Under the pieces are notes generated by a model, which had not been told where the DNA came from, searched no databases, and saw nothing but the letters and a program-made list of their open reading frames with translations. From NCBI RefSeq assembly GCF_002042965.1, contig NZ_MZNT01000020.1, forward strand, positions 62,001 to 126,000: a DNA stretch of 64,000 bases, written 5' to 3'. This DNA is from Paenibacillus sp. 32352. GTDB lineage: Bacteria > Bacillota > Bacilli > Paenibacillales > NBRC-103111. Shown one piece after another: positions 49,210 through 57,311 of the stretch. Numbering within the stretch: the first letter of the stretch is position 1; each line of letters begins with the position of its first letter. The translations under genes and the position numbers were made by a program.

Positions 49210-49487
49210 TACCGACGACATATTTGTCTGAACTGGCTTCATTTACGAATAATCGGATTGCCAAGGTTGTTGTGAATGAGAGCTATGCGATATCCAGTTT
49301 TTCTATAAAGCAAGTGACGGCCGGCACGGTTGAAATGGAGTATGTTATCCCTTACGGCTCCGTAACGGAAGTGACGCTTATCGAGCTAAAAAGCCAAGAT
49401 GACGCCGTCATTAGCTCCAACGCCGTCTATGTGCCGATTACCAGCGACACGATTATAAAGCAAACGATAGGAATCAAGGAGGTATAG
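49206..49487 (+). CDS. Small phage baseplate/tail protein (93 aa)
   Basis: A beta-rich 93-aa protein (MIPTTYLSELASFTNNRIAKVV; EMEYVIPYGSVTEVTLIELKS) at the place where related operons have a short protein of unknown function before the fibre gene. It overlaps the XkdU-like gene by 4 bases. No motif allows a functional claim. Confidence 0.78.
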   Translation: MIPTTYLSELASFTNNRIAKVVVNESYAISSFSIKQVTAGTVEMEYVIPYGSVTEVTLIELKSQDDAVISSNAVYVPITSDTIIKQTIGIKEV

Positions 49488-49490
49488 AAC

Positions 49491-52055
49491 GTGACGTATA
49501 ACGCAAAAACGAATTGGAAATTTGAGGAGATTGTGACGGAACATGATATGAACCGTTTGGAGCAAGGGATTAAGGATGCTCACGCGGAAGGAATTGATAG
49601 TCCTGAGCCGACGGCTCTGAATTTACGATATGGTACCCAGGTCGTCCAGTCTGACAGGGTAGCTCCATATAATGTTACTGGTTTTAAGGGGCGTACGCTT
49701 ATAAATTTGCTTGGTCAGGATGGTGGATTTGAGTCAATATCACGATATTTTGCATACCAATCATCAATAGCACTGGACCCCACAAATACCACATCTGGAA
49801 TGAATGGACTAAAAGTCACTGTAGCAACGGGCTACCCATTGGGAGCTGGAGCAACTAATTCGGCCTACCAATTTCATGCAGGGAGGAAATATATCTTAAT
49901 CGGCGATGTTAAAAATGGGAACGCAACAGGGGTACAAATCCAATTAACATCGCTTGTACCTAGTGGTATTGGTGTTATACCACCTGTTACGGATACTACC
50001 AAATTCACCACTGTTTATAAAAAATTTTCTCCGACGGAAGATACTCAAACATCCGGTTTTAATGCAATCACTATTGGGGAACCGGGTACTTATGGATATT
50101 TTGATTCTTGTCGAGTATATGAAATTTCGGATGAAGAATACAATGAAATAGATAGCATGACAACAGAGCAAATCGCAGCAAGATATCCCTATGTAGATGA
50201 TATGAAGTCGATAATGAATCCTTATGTAATAAAGTATGGGGAGAATTTGTTGCCTCCTTTTACAGAATGGGAAACAGGAATGCAGGGAACAAGTTCATAT
50301 GTAATTATGGATCCTTACAAAATCTCGGTTACATCGAATGATTCTGTAAATGGAAGCTTTATTCGCTATTACGTGCCTGTAGCTAGAAACCAAACGTATT
50401 ATTTCAGAGTAACAATAACGGGTGCTAACTTTAAGCCATATTATTATCTGTGTGATGCTTATAAACGGAGATTATCGAATAAACTAACGGGAGAATCCAT
50501 AAACACTTTAAATGATACGATTTACTTAGAAATAGTCCTTAATACGCTAGATTCGTCTGGCACAGGGCTTCTAGGCACAGCAATATATTCTAATCCGACG
50601 CTAACTTGCGGTGAAATACCAAAACCGTTCAAACCACGTGAAGATAATTATTTATTCTTTCCAGGTCAATGGTGCTCCAATATTGATGGCTCTGTATCGG
50701 ATCAACTATATCGTATAGGGCATGATTATTATAAACTAGCGAAGTTTAGAACAATGGATTTGGACGGCAATTTGCATTGGGTATACTCCCAAAAATCAAC
50801 AGGCAAAAAACAAGTTAGGATTCCAATTAGTGGATTCATACCTTATGATTCGAATGCCCAGATAGTTAAATTTGATGGAAAAATTTTAACCAACCAACTT
50901 TCAACCGCTTGGCAAACATCATATCCAACCGATGCTTTTAATTTATGGAATGATGGACTTTTGTATATATCAATATCTAATGCGGATAGCGGTTGGGGCG
51001 ATGATTTTCAACCATCCCAAGCTGAGATTCAAGCTTATTTTAACGGTTGGAAGATGTTCGATGGTTCTAGTGACGCGAGAAAACCATACACGTCTGGCAC
51101 AAAGTATTGGGCAAAAATTAAATTCATCAACTCCATGAATGGGGATGCGGGTGGAACTGCAAATTGGACAACAACAACACCAACTTTTTCATACCCTGAG
51201 TGGTCAACGCCTTACAAACTTCAATATCAACTATCACAACCTCTATTTGAAAAAATTATTCCCGAAGGAGCTATCATGCTTCATGATGATCTGAACCAGA
51301 TCGAGGTTGGTACAGGTGTCATAGTTAGAGAAAAGGCAAGCATACCTTATCGAGGAGATTTAGGATGGGCATACATTAATGACTCGATCGAACCACAATC
51401 GGCTCTTAAATACCGCGCAAAAAAAATTGTATATGTGCATAAAAATGAACAGGTAGATAAAGTTTGGACTATATCATCAACTGGCATGAAAATGACACCC
51501 TACCTTGGGGAGAGAGCTTATAAACAAATAGCTGAATATGACCCATCTGCAACCTACACTGTCACATATCTGGCTCTTGACCAGCACAGCCTAACATCCA
51601 ATATTCAGGATGTGCAGGGGGAATATTCAGCTAACCTAAGGACAAATGTCGATACTTTAACTAAGAATCAGGCGGACATCGTGAAAAGGGTTAGTGTGCT
51701 TGAAAACACGAAAGCGCAGAAGGTTCAACCGCAATGGATTACATCAACATTGTTAAATGGCTGGGTTAACTATGGCGCCCCTAATCCGCCAGCAAGTTAT
51801 TATTTGGATGATCAAGGGATTGTACATTTAAGAGGATCTATAAAAGATGGTGCCACGAATGCAGGGGTACCAATTTTTATATTGCCAAAAGGGTATAGAC
51901 CCAGTCACTATCTTAGACTAGTAACATTATCGAACAATGGAACAGCTGAGGTTGTTTCAAGTGCATCTGTTGAAATAAACGGAGAAGTTCAGTTTAGAAT
52001 GGGCGGAAATAACTGGTTTATTCTAAATGGTATCTCATTCCGAGCAGAACAATAA
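49491..52055 (+). CDS. Tail fibre / receptor-binding protein
   Basis: An 854-aa fibre. Its N-terminus (TYNAKTNWKFEEIVTEHDMNRLEQGIKDAH) is the conserved baseplate-attachment segment seen in many Firmicutes fibres. The middle holds carbohydrate-binding-like beta domains, and about residue 730 a trimeric coiled coil (NVDTLTKNQADIVKRVSVLEN) leads to a C-terminal head. From about codon 60 on, the DNA is clearly AT-richer than the neighbouring baseplate genes, and rare-looking codons (ATA, AGA) rise, a sign of module exchange. GTG start after AAGGAGG. It determines which strains are killed. Confidence 0.88.
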   Translation: MTYNAKTNWKFEEIVTEHDMNRLEQGIKDAHAEGIDSPEPTALNLRYGTQVVQSDRVAPYNVTGFKGRTLINLLGQDGGFESISRYFAYQSSIALDPTNTTSGMNGLKVTVATGYPLGAGATNSAYQFHAGRKYILIGDVKNGNATGVQIQLTSLVPSGIGVIPPVTDTTKFTTVYKKFSPTEDTQTSGFNAITIGEPGTYGYFDSCRVYEISDEEYNEIDSMTTEQIAARYPYVDDMKSIMNPYVIKYGENLLPPFTEWETGMQGTSSYVIMDPYKISVTSNDSVNGSFIRYYVPVARNQTYYFRVTITGANFKPYYYLCDAYKRRLSNKLTGESINTLNDTIYLEIVLNTLDSSGTGLLGTAIYSNPTLTCGEIPKPFKPREDNYLFFPGQWCSNIDGSVSDQLYRIGHDYYKLAKFRTMDLDGNLHWVYSQKSTGKKQVRIPISGFIPYDSNAQIVKFDGKILTNQLSTAWQTSYPTDAFNLWNDGLLYISISNADSGWGDDFQPSQAEIQAYFNGWKMFDGSSDARKPYTSGTKYWAKIKFINSMNGDAGGTANWTTTTPTFSYPEWSTPYKLQYQLSQPLFEKIIPEGAIMLHDDLNQIEVGTGVIVREKASIPYRGDLGWAYINDSIEPQSALKYRAKKIVYVHKNEQVDKVWTISSTGMKMTPYLGERAYKQIAEYDPSATYTVTYLALDQHSLTSNIQDVQGEYSANLRTNVDTLTKNQADIVKRVSVLENTKAQKVQPQWITSTLLNGWVNYGAPNPPASYYLDDQGIVHLRGSIKDGATNAGVPIFILPKGYRPSHYLRLVTLSNNGTAEVVSSASVEINGEVQFRMGGNNWFILNGISFRAEQ

Positions 52056-52065
52056 GGAGGACGCC

Positions 52066-52575
52066 ATGAAAGAAGCAATTATTATCGATTTAAACGGATA
52101 TATCACAGACGTAACGCTTGTCACAGATAATGTGACAGGCGTTTTTCCTATCTATAAGCAGTCTGGTCCAAAGGATAATTTTGAATCGGTTGAAACTTTC
52201 AAAGATACTGTACTGGAACAAGAATTAGTAGGTTATACCGTGGCTATTCCAGTGCCAGAAGGTCTTTATAAGCCTAGGTTCGATCTTGCTGCTTGGGAAT
52301 TATATAACCAGCGATTAGATCTAGTGGCAAGGGGAGAATTTGAATTAGAAACAGATGGGTGTGAAACCGTGAACAAACCTAAAGCCCAACAGATTGCAAC
52401 GTTTTGGGTAGAAGGGATAACTCCCGAGGAGTTGGCAGCCATCCGAAACCAGCAACCCTCTGAAACGGATACTGAGAAAATAACAAGGCTGGAAGCAGAG
52501 AAGGAGGATTTGAAAGCTAGACTTGGAGACATGGAGCTCGTCATGGCTGAGATTCTAATGGAGAGGGGGAAATAA
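52066..52575 (+). CDS. Fibre-associated hypothetical protein
   Basis: A 169-aa protein directly after the fibre gene. MKEAIIIDLNGYITDVTLV at the N-terminus and a C-terminal coiled coil (TDTEKITRLEAEKEDLKARLGDMEL) resemble fibre chaperones or collars in Paenibacillus and Bacillus phages, sometimes called XkdW-like. The ATG at 52066 follows AAGGAGG with 5-base spacing and is preferred to an upstream frame overlapping the fibre gene. Confidence 0.8.
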   Translation: MKEAIIIDLNGYITDVTLVTDNVTGVFPIYKQSGPKDNFESVETFKDTVLEQELVGYTVAIPVPEGLYKPRFDLAAWELYNQRLDLVARGEFELETDGCETVNKPKAQQIATFWVEGITPEELAAIRNQQPSETDTEKITRLEAEKEDLKARLGDMELVMAEILMERGK

Positions 52576-52576
52576 C

Positions 52577-52762
52577 ATGGCAATGGCTATGGAGAAGATT
52601 CGCATTATCGCAAATGCCTGCTTGATTCGCTATGACGCTGGCGAAGGTTCCATAATTCAAATTGTGGATAGCTACAAGATGTCCATCGAGGATTCAGACT
52701 TGGTGGCTGAACAAATTCATACAAAGCGTCCTGAAATTCAAGTGACACGAAGCCCTGCATAA
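52577..52762 (+). CDS. Small tail-operon protein (61 aa)
   Basis: Begins MAMAMEKIRIIANACLIRYDAGEGSI; GAGGGGG lies about 8 bases before the ATG. Its last codons form the left arm of a terminator hairpin. No family recognised; small proteins at this site (XkdX-like position) are usual. Confidence 0.7.
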   Translation: MAMAMEKIRIIANACLIRYDAGEGSIIQIVDSYKMSIEDSDLVAEQIHTKRPEIQVTRSPA

Positions 52763-52775
52763 GCAGGGCTTTCTT
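52751..52775 (+). terminator. Terminator overlapping the stop of the 61-aa gene
   Basis: AGCCCTGC-ATAA-GCAGGGCT, with the gene's TAA in the loop, followed by TTTCTT. It separates structural from lysis genes. Confidence 0.8.
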
Positions 52776-52804
52776 AAATCCAAATGGAAAGAAGGGTGTA
52801 TAAC

Positions 52805-53275
52805 ATGAAGTTACTTCATTACACTACAGGCGCCTTGGGCGCTTATTTTATGACGTGCTTTCAGTTCCTTTATGGTGATGAGCCTGTAAAATACCTTGTT
52901 TTAACACTGTATGTGCTGCTTATTGTTATGGATTGGATAGCCGGGTACAGGGCTTCATTGAAAGATGGATCCTATGCTTCTGAATATGGCATAGATGGTG
53001 CATTTAGATCCTTATTTCTCCTATTTGTTCCTGCTGCAGGCCACTTGGTCGATCAAATTATAGGTATGCCGATGGTTGCTTTTGGTTTTCTAACTGGAGC
53101 GGCTGGCTTGCATATTTGGAAGAGTATGACCGCAAATACGGTCAGGGCAGGGTGGGACAAGTGGGTTCCGGTTTGGGTGATGAACGCGGTGGCTGATGAA
53201 ATTGAACATAAGATGGCTAGAGCAGCCAAAAGAGTAGAAGAAAAGAAGAAGTATTTGGATGGTGATGAATCATAG
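52805..53275 (+). CDS. Phage holin (holin 4-1 type)
   Basis: A 156-aa membrane protein with about three hydrophobic segments and a charged C-terminal tail (RAAKRVEEKKKYLDGDES). LYVLLIVMDWIAGYRASLKDGSYASEYGIDGAFRSL matches the toxin-secretion/phage-lysis holin family. The holin permeabilises the membrane so the lysin can reach the wall and tails are released. The ATG at 52805 is preferred, with AGAAGGG upstream. The stop overlaps the lysin start. Confidence 0.9.
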   Translation: MKLLHYTTGALGAYFMTCFQFLYGDEPVKYLVLTLYVLLIVMDWIAGYRASLKDGSYASEYGIDGAFRSLFLLFVPAAGHLVDQIIGMPMVAFGFLTGAAGLHIWKSMTANTVRAGWDKWVPVWVMNAVADEIEHKMARAAKRVEEKKKYLDGDES

Positions 53276-53940
53276 ACAGGCACGAATTCATCTCCACTAT
53301 CGCCCCCATTGCCGTGAAGCTGCGCAAGGAAGGATCACCGCTATTTCCTTCGGTGCGGATAGCCCAGGCAATGCTGGAAACCGGCTGTGTGCTGCACGAA
53401 TGGAACAATCTCGTTGGCTTCAAAGTCGGCAGCGGACAGCCTAATGCCTACTGGCGTGGTCGAAGTGTTAGCACAACAACATGGGAGGTATATGACGGGA
53501 TTAAAGTAGACGGAGTGCAGGCCAATTGGCGCGCTTACGATTGCATTGAGGATTGCTTTAAAGATCAAGACTTGTTATTCAACTGGAGCCGGTATGACCG
53601 GGTTCGGGCCGCTGGCTGCCCGCAGGATCAGACGAATGCACTATATTTGTGCGGGTATGCTACGGATCCGATGTATGCCTCCAAATTGAACAGTCTCATT
53701 ACGAGCTGCGGGCTTGAACATTTTGATAAGGAGGCGGAAGAGCCGATGCTAGATGCTGATGTAGCCAATACAATTATCAACACGTGGATGGGGCCTGGCT
53801 GGCAAACATGCATGGACGCTAAGGCGGAAGCCGCGTTAAAAGGCGATGATGCTGCAGCGGCGCAGCACCAGCAGCAGGCAGATTATATTCATTGGCTGGC
53901 GAATCAATTACGAAGGGCCTCAGGGCAGCCAGAGGAATAA
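53272..53940 (+). CDS. Endolysin, glucosaminidase (GH73) type, with noncanonical start
   Basis: A 222-aa N-acetylglucosaminidase-like lysin: SVRIAQAMLETGCVLHEWNNLVGFK is the GH73/FlgJ active-site region with the catalytic Glu, and YDRVRAAGCPQDQTNALYLCGYATDPMYASKL is the C-terminal half of the fold. No signal peptide, so it needs the holin. The first conventional start is GTG 53314, but the 14 codons before it (starting ATA-GAC-AGG-CAC-GAA-TTC-ATC) encode the conserved family N-terminus (DRxEFIxxIAPIA). The frame opens only at 53269, so ATA 53272 or ATC 53269 is the likely start, overlapping the holin stop. Confidence 0.87.
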   Translation: MDRHEFISTIAPIAVKLRKEGSPLFPSVRIAQAMLETGCVLHEWNNLVGFKVGSGQPNAYWRGRSVSTTTWEVYDGIKVDGVQANWRAYDCIEDCFKDQDLLFNWSRYDRVRAAGCPQDQTNALYLCGYATDPMYASKLNSLITSCGLEHFDKEAEEPMLDADVANTIINTWMGPGWQTCMDAKAEAALKGDDAAAAQHQQQADYIHWLANQLRRASGQPEE

Positions 53941-53960
53941 AATATCCATTCCACTGTTCG

Positions 53961-54059
53961 TTATTCACAGGTTATACACACTATAAACAGGCCCGAAACC
54001 TATACTGTGCATAACTTTTGGCAAAGATATAAACATATCCACAATCCTATCTATTCACA
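53961..54059. promoter_or_regulatory. Cluster of five DnaA boxes
   Basis: Matches to TTATNCACA: TTATTCACA (53961-53969), TTATACACA (53972-53980) and, on the minus strand, TTATGCACA (54006-54014), all perfect; ATATCCACA (54035-54043) and CTATTCACA (54051-54059) have one mismatch. No replication gene adjoins, so this may be a DnaA-titrating or DnaA-regulated site rather than an origin. Confidence 0.75.
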
Positions 54060-54090
54060 ATTCTGACTTTACAGAACAAAGGTAGATAAG

Positions 54091-54140
54091 TTGCTGCTAT
54101 TGCAAAATTTAAGTATTATTTGTATTATAATATATAATAC
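54091..54140 (+). promoter_or_regulatory. Promoter and operator of the GntR/DUF5808 operon
   Basis: TTGCTG (54091-54096), 17 bases, TATTAT (54114-54119). A perfect dyad GTATTATA-ATA-TATAATAC (54122-54140) covers the expected start site, as expected for autorepression by the YtrA-type regulator. Confidence 0.8.
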
Positions 54141-54163
54141 AAAACTCGGAGGTGATGAACCCT

Positions 54164-54553
54164 ATGCTTATCTCCTTGCAACTAGACAGCGAAACTCCTC
54201 TATATGAACAGCTGCGCAACCAAATCGTGATCGGTATTGCGACAGGGGAGCTTGCGGCTCAAGAGAAGCTGCCGACCGTTCGTCAGCTGGCCGATGATTT
54301 GGGCATCAATACGATGACGGTGAACAAAGCCTATTCGATCCTGAAGCAGGAAGGCTATATTGTCATTGACCGGCGGCATGGAGCTAAAGTAAGTCCCAGG
54401 ATGCCAGAGGACGCTGAACCATCCGCGCAATTGGAAGCACAGCTTCAATTAATTATTGCGCAAGCAACGATCCAAGGGATGGACCAGTCGCGGTTCCAGA
54501 TGTTATGCTCACAGATTTTTTCCAGAATGACTTACCGGCCTTCCAACGTATAA
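54164..54553 (+). CDS. GntR family (YtrA subfamily) transcriptional regulator
   Basis: A 129-aa short GntR repressor: winged helix with SETPLYEQLRNQIVIGIATGELAAQEKLPTVRQLADDL and NTMTVNKAYSILKQEGYI, and a brief C-terminal dimerisation helix instead of a ligand domain, which defines the YtrA subfamily. Such regulators usually control an adjacent membrane or ABC operon. The ATG at 54164 has GGAGGTG 9 bases upstream; starts at 54152/54155 overlap the ribosome binding site. Cotranscribed with the DUF5808 gene 19 bases downstream. Confidence 0.92.
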   Translation: MLISLQLDSETPLYEQLRNQIVIGIATGELAAQEKLPTVRQLADDLGINTMTVNKAYSILKQEGYIVIDRRHGAKVSPRMPEDAEPSAQLEAQLQLIIAQATIQGMDQSRFQMLCSQIFSRMTYRPSNV

Positions 54554-54572
54554 GAGAGAGGAGAGGATTACC

Positions 54573-55952
54573 ATACTCACGGCGATTTTATGTGGCGCAG
54601 CCATTCTCATTTTCATTGTGGTATTAACAACTTACAAGCCCCAGGCTAAATACAGCAAAGGCATGCTGTTTGCCGTTACTTTGCCCGCTCACGTGATGGA
54701 CGATGCGGATATACGGGGGATTCAAGCGAAGTTCAACAAGCGGCTGAACCGAGCAAGTATAGGAATGGCCGCGTTTATAATTCCATTGGCGCTGCTCCAT
54801 GATTATTCCGCATACCAAGTGATTTATTTTTTTGTATGGCTTGTTACATTCTTTTTATGGACATCCGTTCTATTTCGTCATGCTTTCCGGGAAACACTTG
54901 CATTAAAACGTGAGAGGGATTGGTTCGTCGGCGCCAAACGGGTGCTTCGAAGCGATCTGCGTGTGGCGCATTTAAAAAACCAGCGTTCCGCGCCCCTATG
55001 GCTGTTCGCGATTCCTTTTGCCATGGCTATCGGTATGCTGCTTTGGGGAAAAGGCGATCCGAATCTGCTGGGCATCACCCTAAGCGTGTCCATCCTGACT
55101 CTCCTATTCTTTCTCGCTACACTCATGATGCGCAGAACCAAGGCGAAGGTATACAGCGCAAACAGCGAAGTGAATCTCGTCTTGAACCAGGCAAGGCGCC
55201 GGTATACGTCTTACTTGTGGTTGGTAATAGCGATTGTTGAGAATATTCACTTTTGGCTTATTGGCTTGTTTATGACTAGCAGCAATGAACCGATGGAGGG
55301 TGTATGGGTCACAGTTACCTTGCTGTTTATAGCGGTTCCTGTAGGGGTCATCTTGTATGTGTATCGCAAGATTGCATCCTTGGAGCGGGAAACATTGGAA
55401 CAGGACGGCAAAATAATCTATACGGACGACGACGAGTATTGGAGCAATGGATTTACGTACCATAATCCTCAGGACCGGAGTATTTTGGTTCCGAAGCGGG
55501 TCGGGATAGGGGAAACGGTGAACACGGGCACTTGGGCTGGAAAAATTATCGTGGGAGGAAGCATCGGGATGGCGGCTGCTGTCATCATCGGAGTCTCGTT
55601 CATGCTGATCCGTTCCGAGCTGACCCCGCCTGTCCTAACCGTGACCGACGGGCAGAGAATCCAAATCGATTACCCGATGTATTCTTATGACTTTCAGCTG
55701 GCAGATATTAAACAAATGGACCTTGTAGATACGGTTCCTTCCGGGATCAAAACGAACGGGGAAGCGACGGATAAGCAGGCCCGCGGCCATTTTCGCCTCA
55801 AGGATCTAGGCAATGCAAGAATGTATATTTTCAAAAACAATCCGCCGTATATTCGGATCAAGCTGGATGAGGGCTACATTTTCTATAATGAGAAGGATCC
55901 GTCACAAACGAAGCAGCTATTCGAGCAAATTCAGGGACAAATAAGAAAGTAA
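54573..55952 (+). CDS. DUF5808 membrane protein with probable AUA start
   Basis: A 459-aa integral membrane protein: N-terminal helix (LTAILCGAAILIFIVVL), two helix pairs (about 65-115 and 160-200), another pair (about 225-265), a cytoplasmic DUF5808 segment (DDDEYWSNGFTYHNPQDRSILVPKRVGIG), a helix near 325 and a C-terminal PH-like domain. The first conventional start, GTG 54618, lies inside the first transmembrane helix and has no ribosome binding site. AGGAG at 54559-54563 is 9 bases before ATA 54573, which restores the whole helix. Partner of the YtrA-type regulator. Function unknown. Confidence 0.82.
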   Translation: MLTAILCGAAILIFIVVLTTYKPQAKYSKGMLFAVTLPAHVMDDADIRGIQAKFNKRLNRASIGMAAFIIPLALLHDYSAYQVIYFFVWLVTFFLWTSVLFRHAFRETLALKRERDWFVGAKRVLRSDLRVAHLKNQRSAPLWLFAIPFAMAIGMLLWGKGDPNLLGITLSVSILTLLFFLATLMMRRTKAKVYSANSEVNLVLNQARRRYTSYLWLVIAIVENIHFWLIGLFMTSSNEPMEGVWVTVTLLFIAVPVGVILYVYRKIASLERETLEQDGKIIYTDDDEYWSNGFTYHNPQDRSILVPKRVGIGETVNTGTWAGKIIVGGSIGMAAAVIIGVSFMLIRSELTPPVLTVTDGQRIQIDYPMYSYDFQLADIKQMDLVDTVPSGIKTNGEATDKQARGHFRLKDLGNARMYIFKNNPPYIRIKLDEGYIFYNEKDPSQTKQLFEQIQGQIRK

Positions 55953-55960
55953 TAGGTCTT

Positions 55961-57151
55961 TTAATCGATCGGCTGCACTTGCGTGCCAGGCTCTTCCACT
56001 CGGCCGCGATACCAGCCGTTTCTTCCGTTATTTTTGGCCATGTAAAGGGCTTTGTCGCAAGAAGTGTACAGCGTCTCCGGCAATGTGCGCGGCTCGGGAA
56101 CGACAGTGAGAACTCCCATACTAATGGTGTATTTCATCGGTAAATGAGAGCTCATGGGCCCATTAAGCGTCTCTTTTATCTGCTGGGCAACCTCGTTGGA
56201 CCGGGTTTCGTCTTTGCCGGGCAGCAGAATGCCAAATTCATCGCCGCCATAACGTACGAACAAATCGTCCGGACCAAGAATCTGCTTGATTCGGGCAGTA
56301 AGATCTTGAAGCACTTGATCCCCGGCGTTATGGCCGTAAGTATCATTAATGGCTTTGAACCAGTCGATATCGAACAGCATATAAGATAGCGGCTGTTTCC
56401 TCTTGGCATAATCGTTGAGATACTGAACTGCATGGGAAGTGAACGTTCGACGGTTCAGCGTGCCTGTCAAATCATCATAGCTTGCGAGGCGGATCAGCTC
56501 CTGGTCCGCTTTTTCTTTTAGCAGCAGAATAAATCCCGTGTTCCCCAAAATCATCACGATGTAGAGAGCCAGGAACGCAATCGTCTGAAAAATTCCGGGG
56601 GTAAACAGGCTGCTCTTTGGAGGGGCAAGCAGAGCAACGGTTCCTCTAACCATAGAGGAAGCAATAACAAAAAGATAAAGGTATCCCATAATCTTCATAA
56701 GCAGGGTATGGGCCTTTACGACGACCAGCCGGTAGACGGGGAATACAATAGCCGCAGTTATAAAAGAGGAGTATGCAACTCTCCAATTTTCTTTGTTATA
56801 CAAGAGCACTATCAGCTGGAATCCAAGGATGCTTAGGACCGTCACGATAAAATATATCTTTCGAGTCGCTGGGCGAAGCTCTTTTTGCAGACTCATAATG
56901 GCTAAGATCTCAAAGGACGCTCCAATAAACAGGATGGAATTGGCAAGGGATATCGACAGCAAGTCGGGAATTTCTCCGCGGAATGCCTGAAGAAACCAAG
57001 TCGTGGTCTGAGCGCATTTGGCTAAAAAGAAGGCTTTGACGGTAACCTCTTTGGCGTGATCATGCCAATAAGCGCTTATGAGGATTAAGGTAAATAAATG
57101 TCCGATGCCTAGAGCGATAAAGATTGTTTTTGCGTCCAAGAGCCAATCCAT
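55961..57151 (-). CDS. Membrane-bound diguanylate cyclase (GGDEF)
   Basis: A 396-aa protein with an N-terminal membrane sensor of about seven hydrophobic segments (residues 1-210) and a C-terminal GGDEF domain (about 225-385). The active site RYGGDEFGILLPG is intact near residue 301, so it probably makes c-di-GMP. The inhibitory RxxD site five residues before it is not present (GPDD). No EAL domain. A c-di-GMP-I riboswitch lies 2.4 kb to the right, so this cyclase could help feed that signal, though this is inference. Confidence 0.92.
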   Translation of the reverse strand: MDWLLDAKTIFIALGIGHLFTLILISAYWHDHAKEVTVKAFFLAKCAQTTTWFLQAFRGEIPDLLSISLANSILFIGASFEILAIMSLQKELRPATRKIYFIVTVLSILGFQLIVLLYNKENWRVAYSSFITAAIVFPVYRLVVVKAHTLLMKIMGYLYLFVIASSMVRGTVALLAPPKSSLFTPGIFQTIAFLALYIVMILGNTGFILLLKEKADQELIRLASYDDLTGTLNRRTFTSHAVQYLNDYAKRKQPLSYMLFDIDWFKAINDTYGHNAGDQVLQDLTARIKQILGPDDLFVRYGGDEFGILLPGKDETRSNEVAQQIKETLNGPMSSHLPMKYTISMGVLTVVPEPRTLPETLYTSCDKALYMAKNNGRNGWYRGRVEEPGTQVQPID

Positions 57152-57265
57152 TAGGAGCCACCATCTTTTGAGGGGAAATGTCTAGCCATTTGAGTATAAC
57201 AAAGTCCGGGACTCTTATATACCTTTGTTTCGGGGCGGCTCCGCAACGGGAAATGGATTTCCCGA

Positions 57266-57291
57266 CAAAAAAAGACATCCTATGGATGTCT
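57266..57291 (-). terminator. Terminator of the 57312-57986 gene
   Basis: Minus strand: AGACATCC/GGATGTCT stem, 3-base loop, then TTTTTTT. Confidence 0.85.
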
Positions 57292-57311
57292 CGCAGCATC
57301 ACTTATTTCGG

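Noticed and set aside
36140..53940. A complete inducible prophage
   Set aside because: No integrase, replication, terminase, portal or capsid gene and no flanking attachment repeats could be recognised, so a tail-only locus fits better.
53961..54059. A replication origin at the DnaA-box cluster
   Set aside because: No dnaA, dnaN or plasmid replication gene is nearby and no clear unwinding element with 13-mers was seen.
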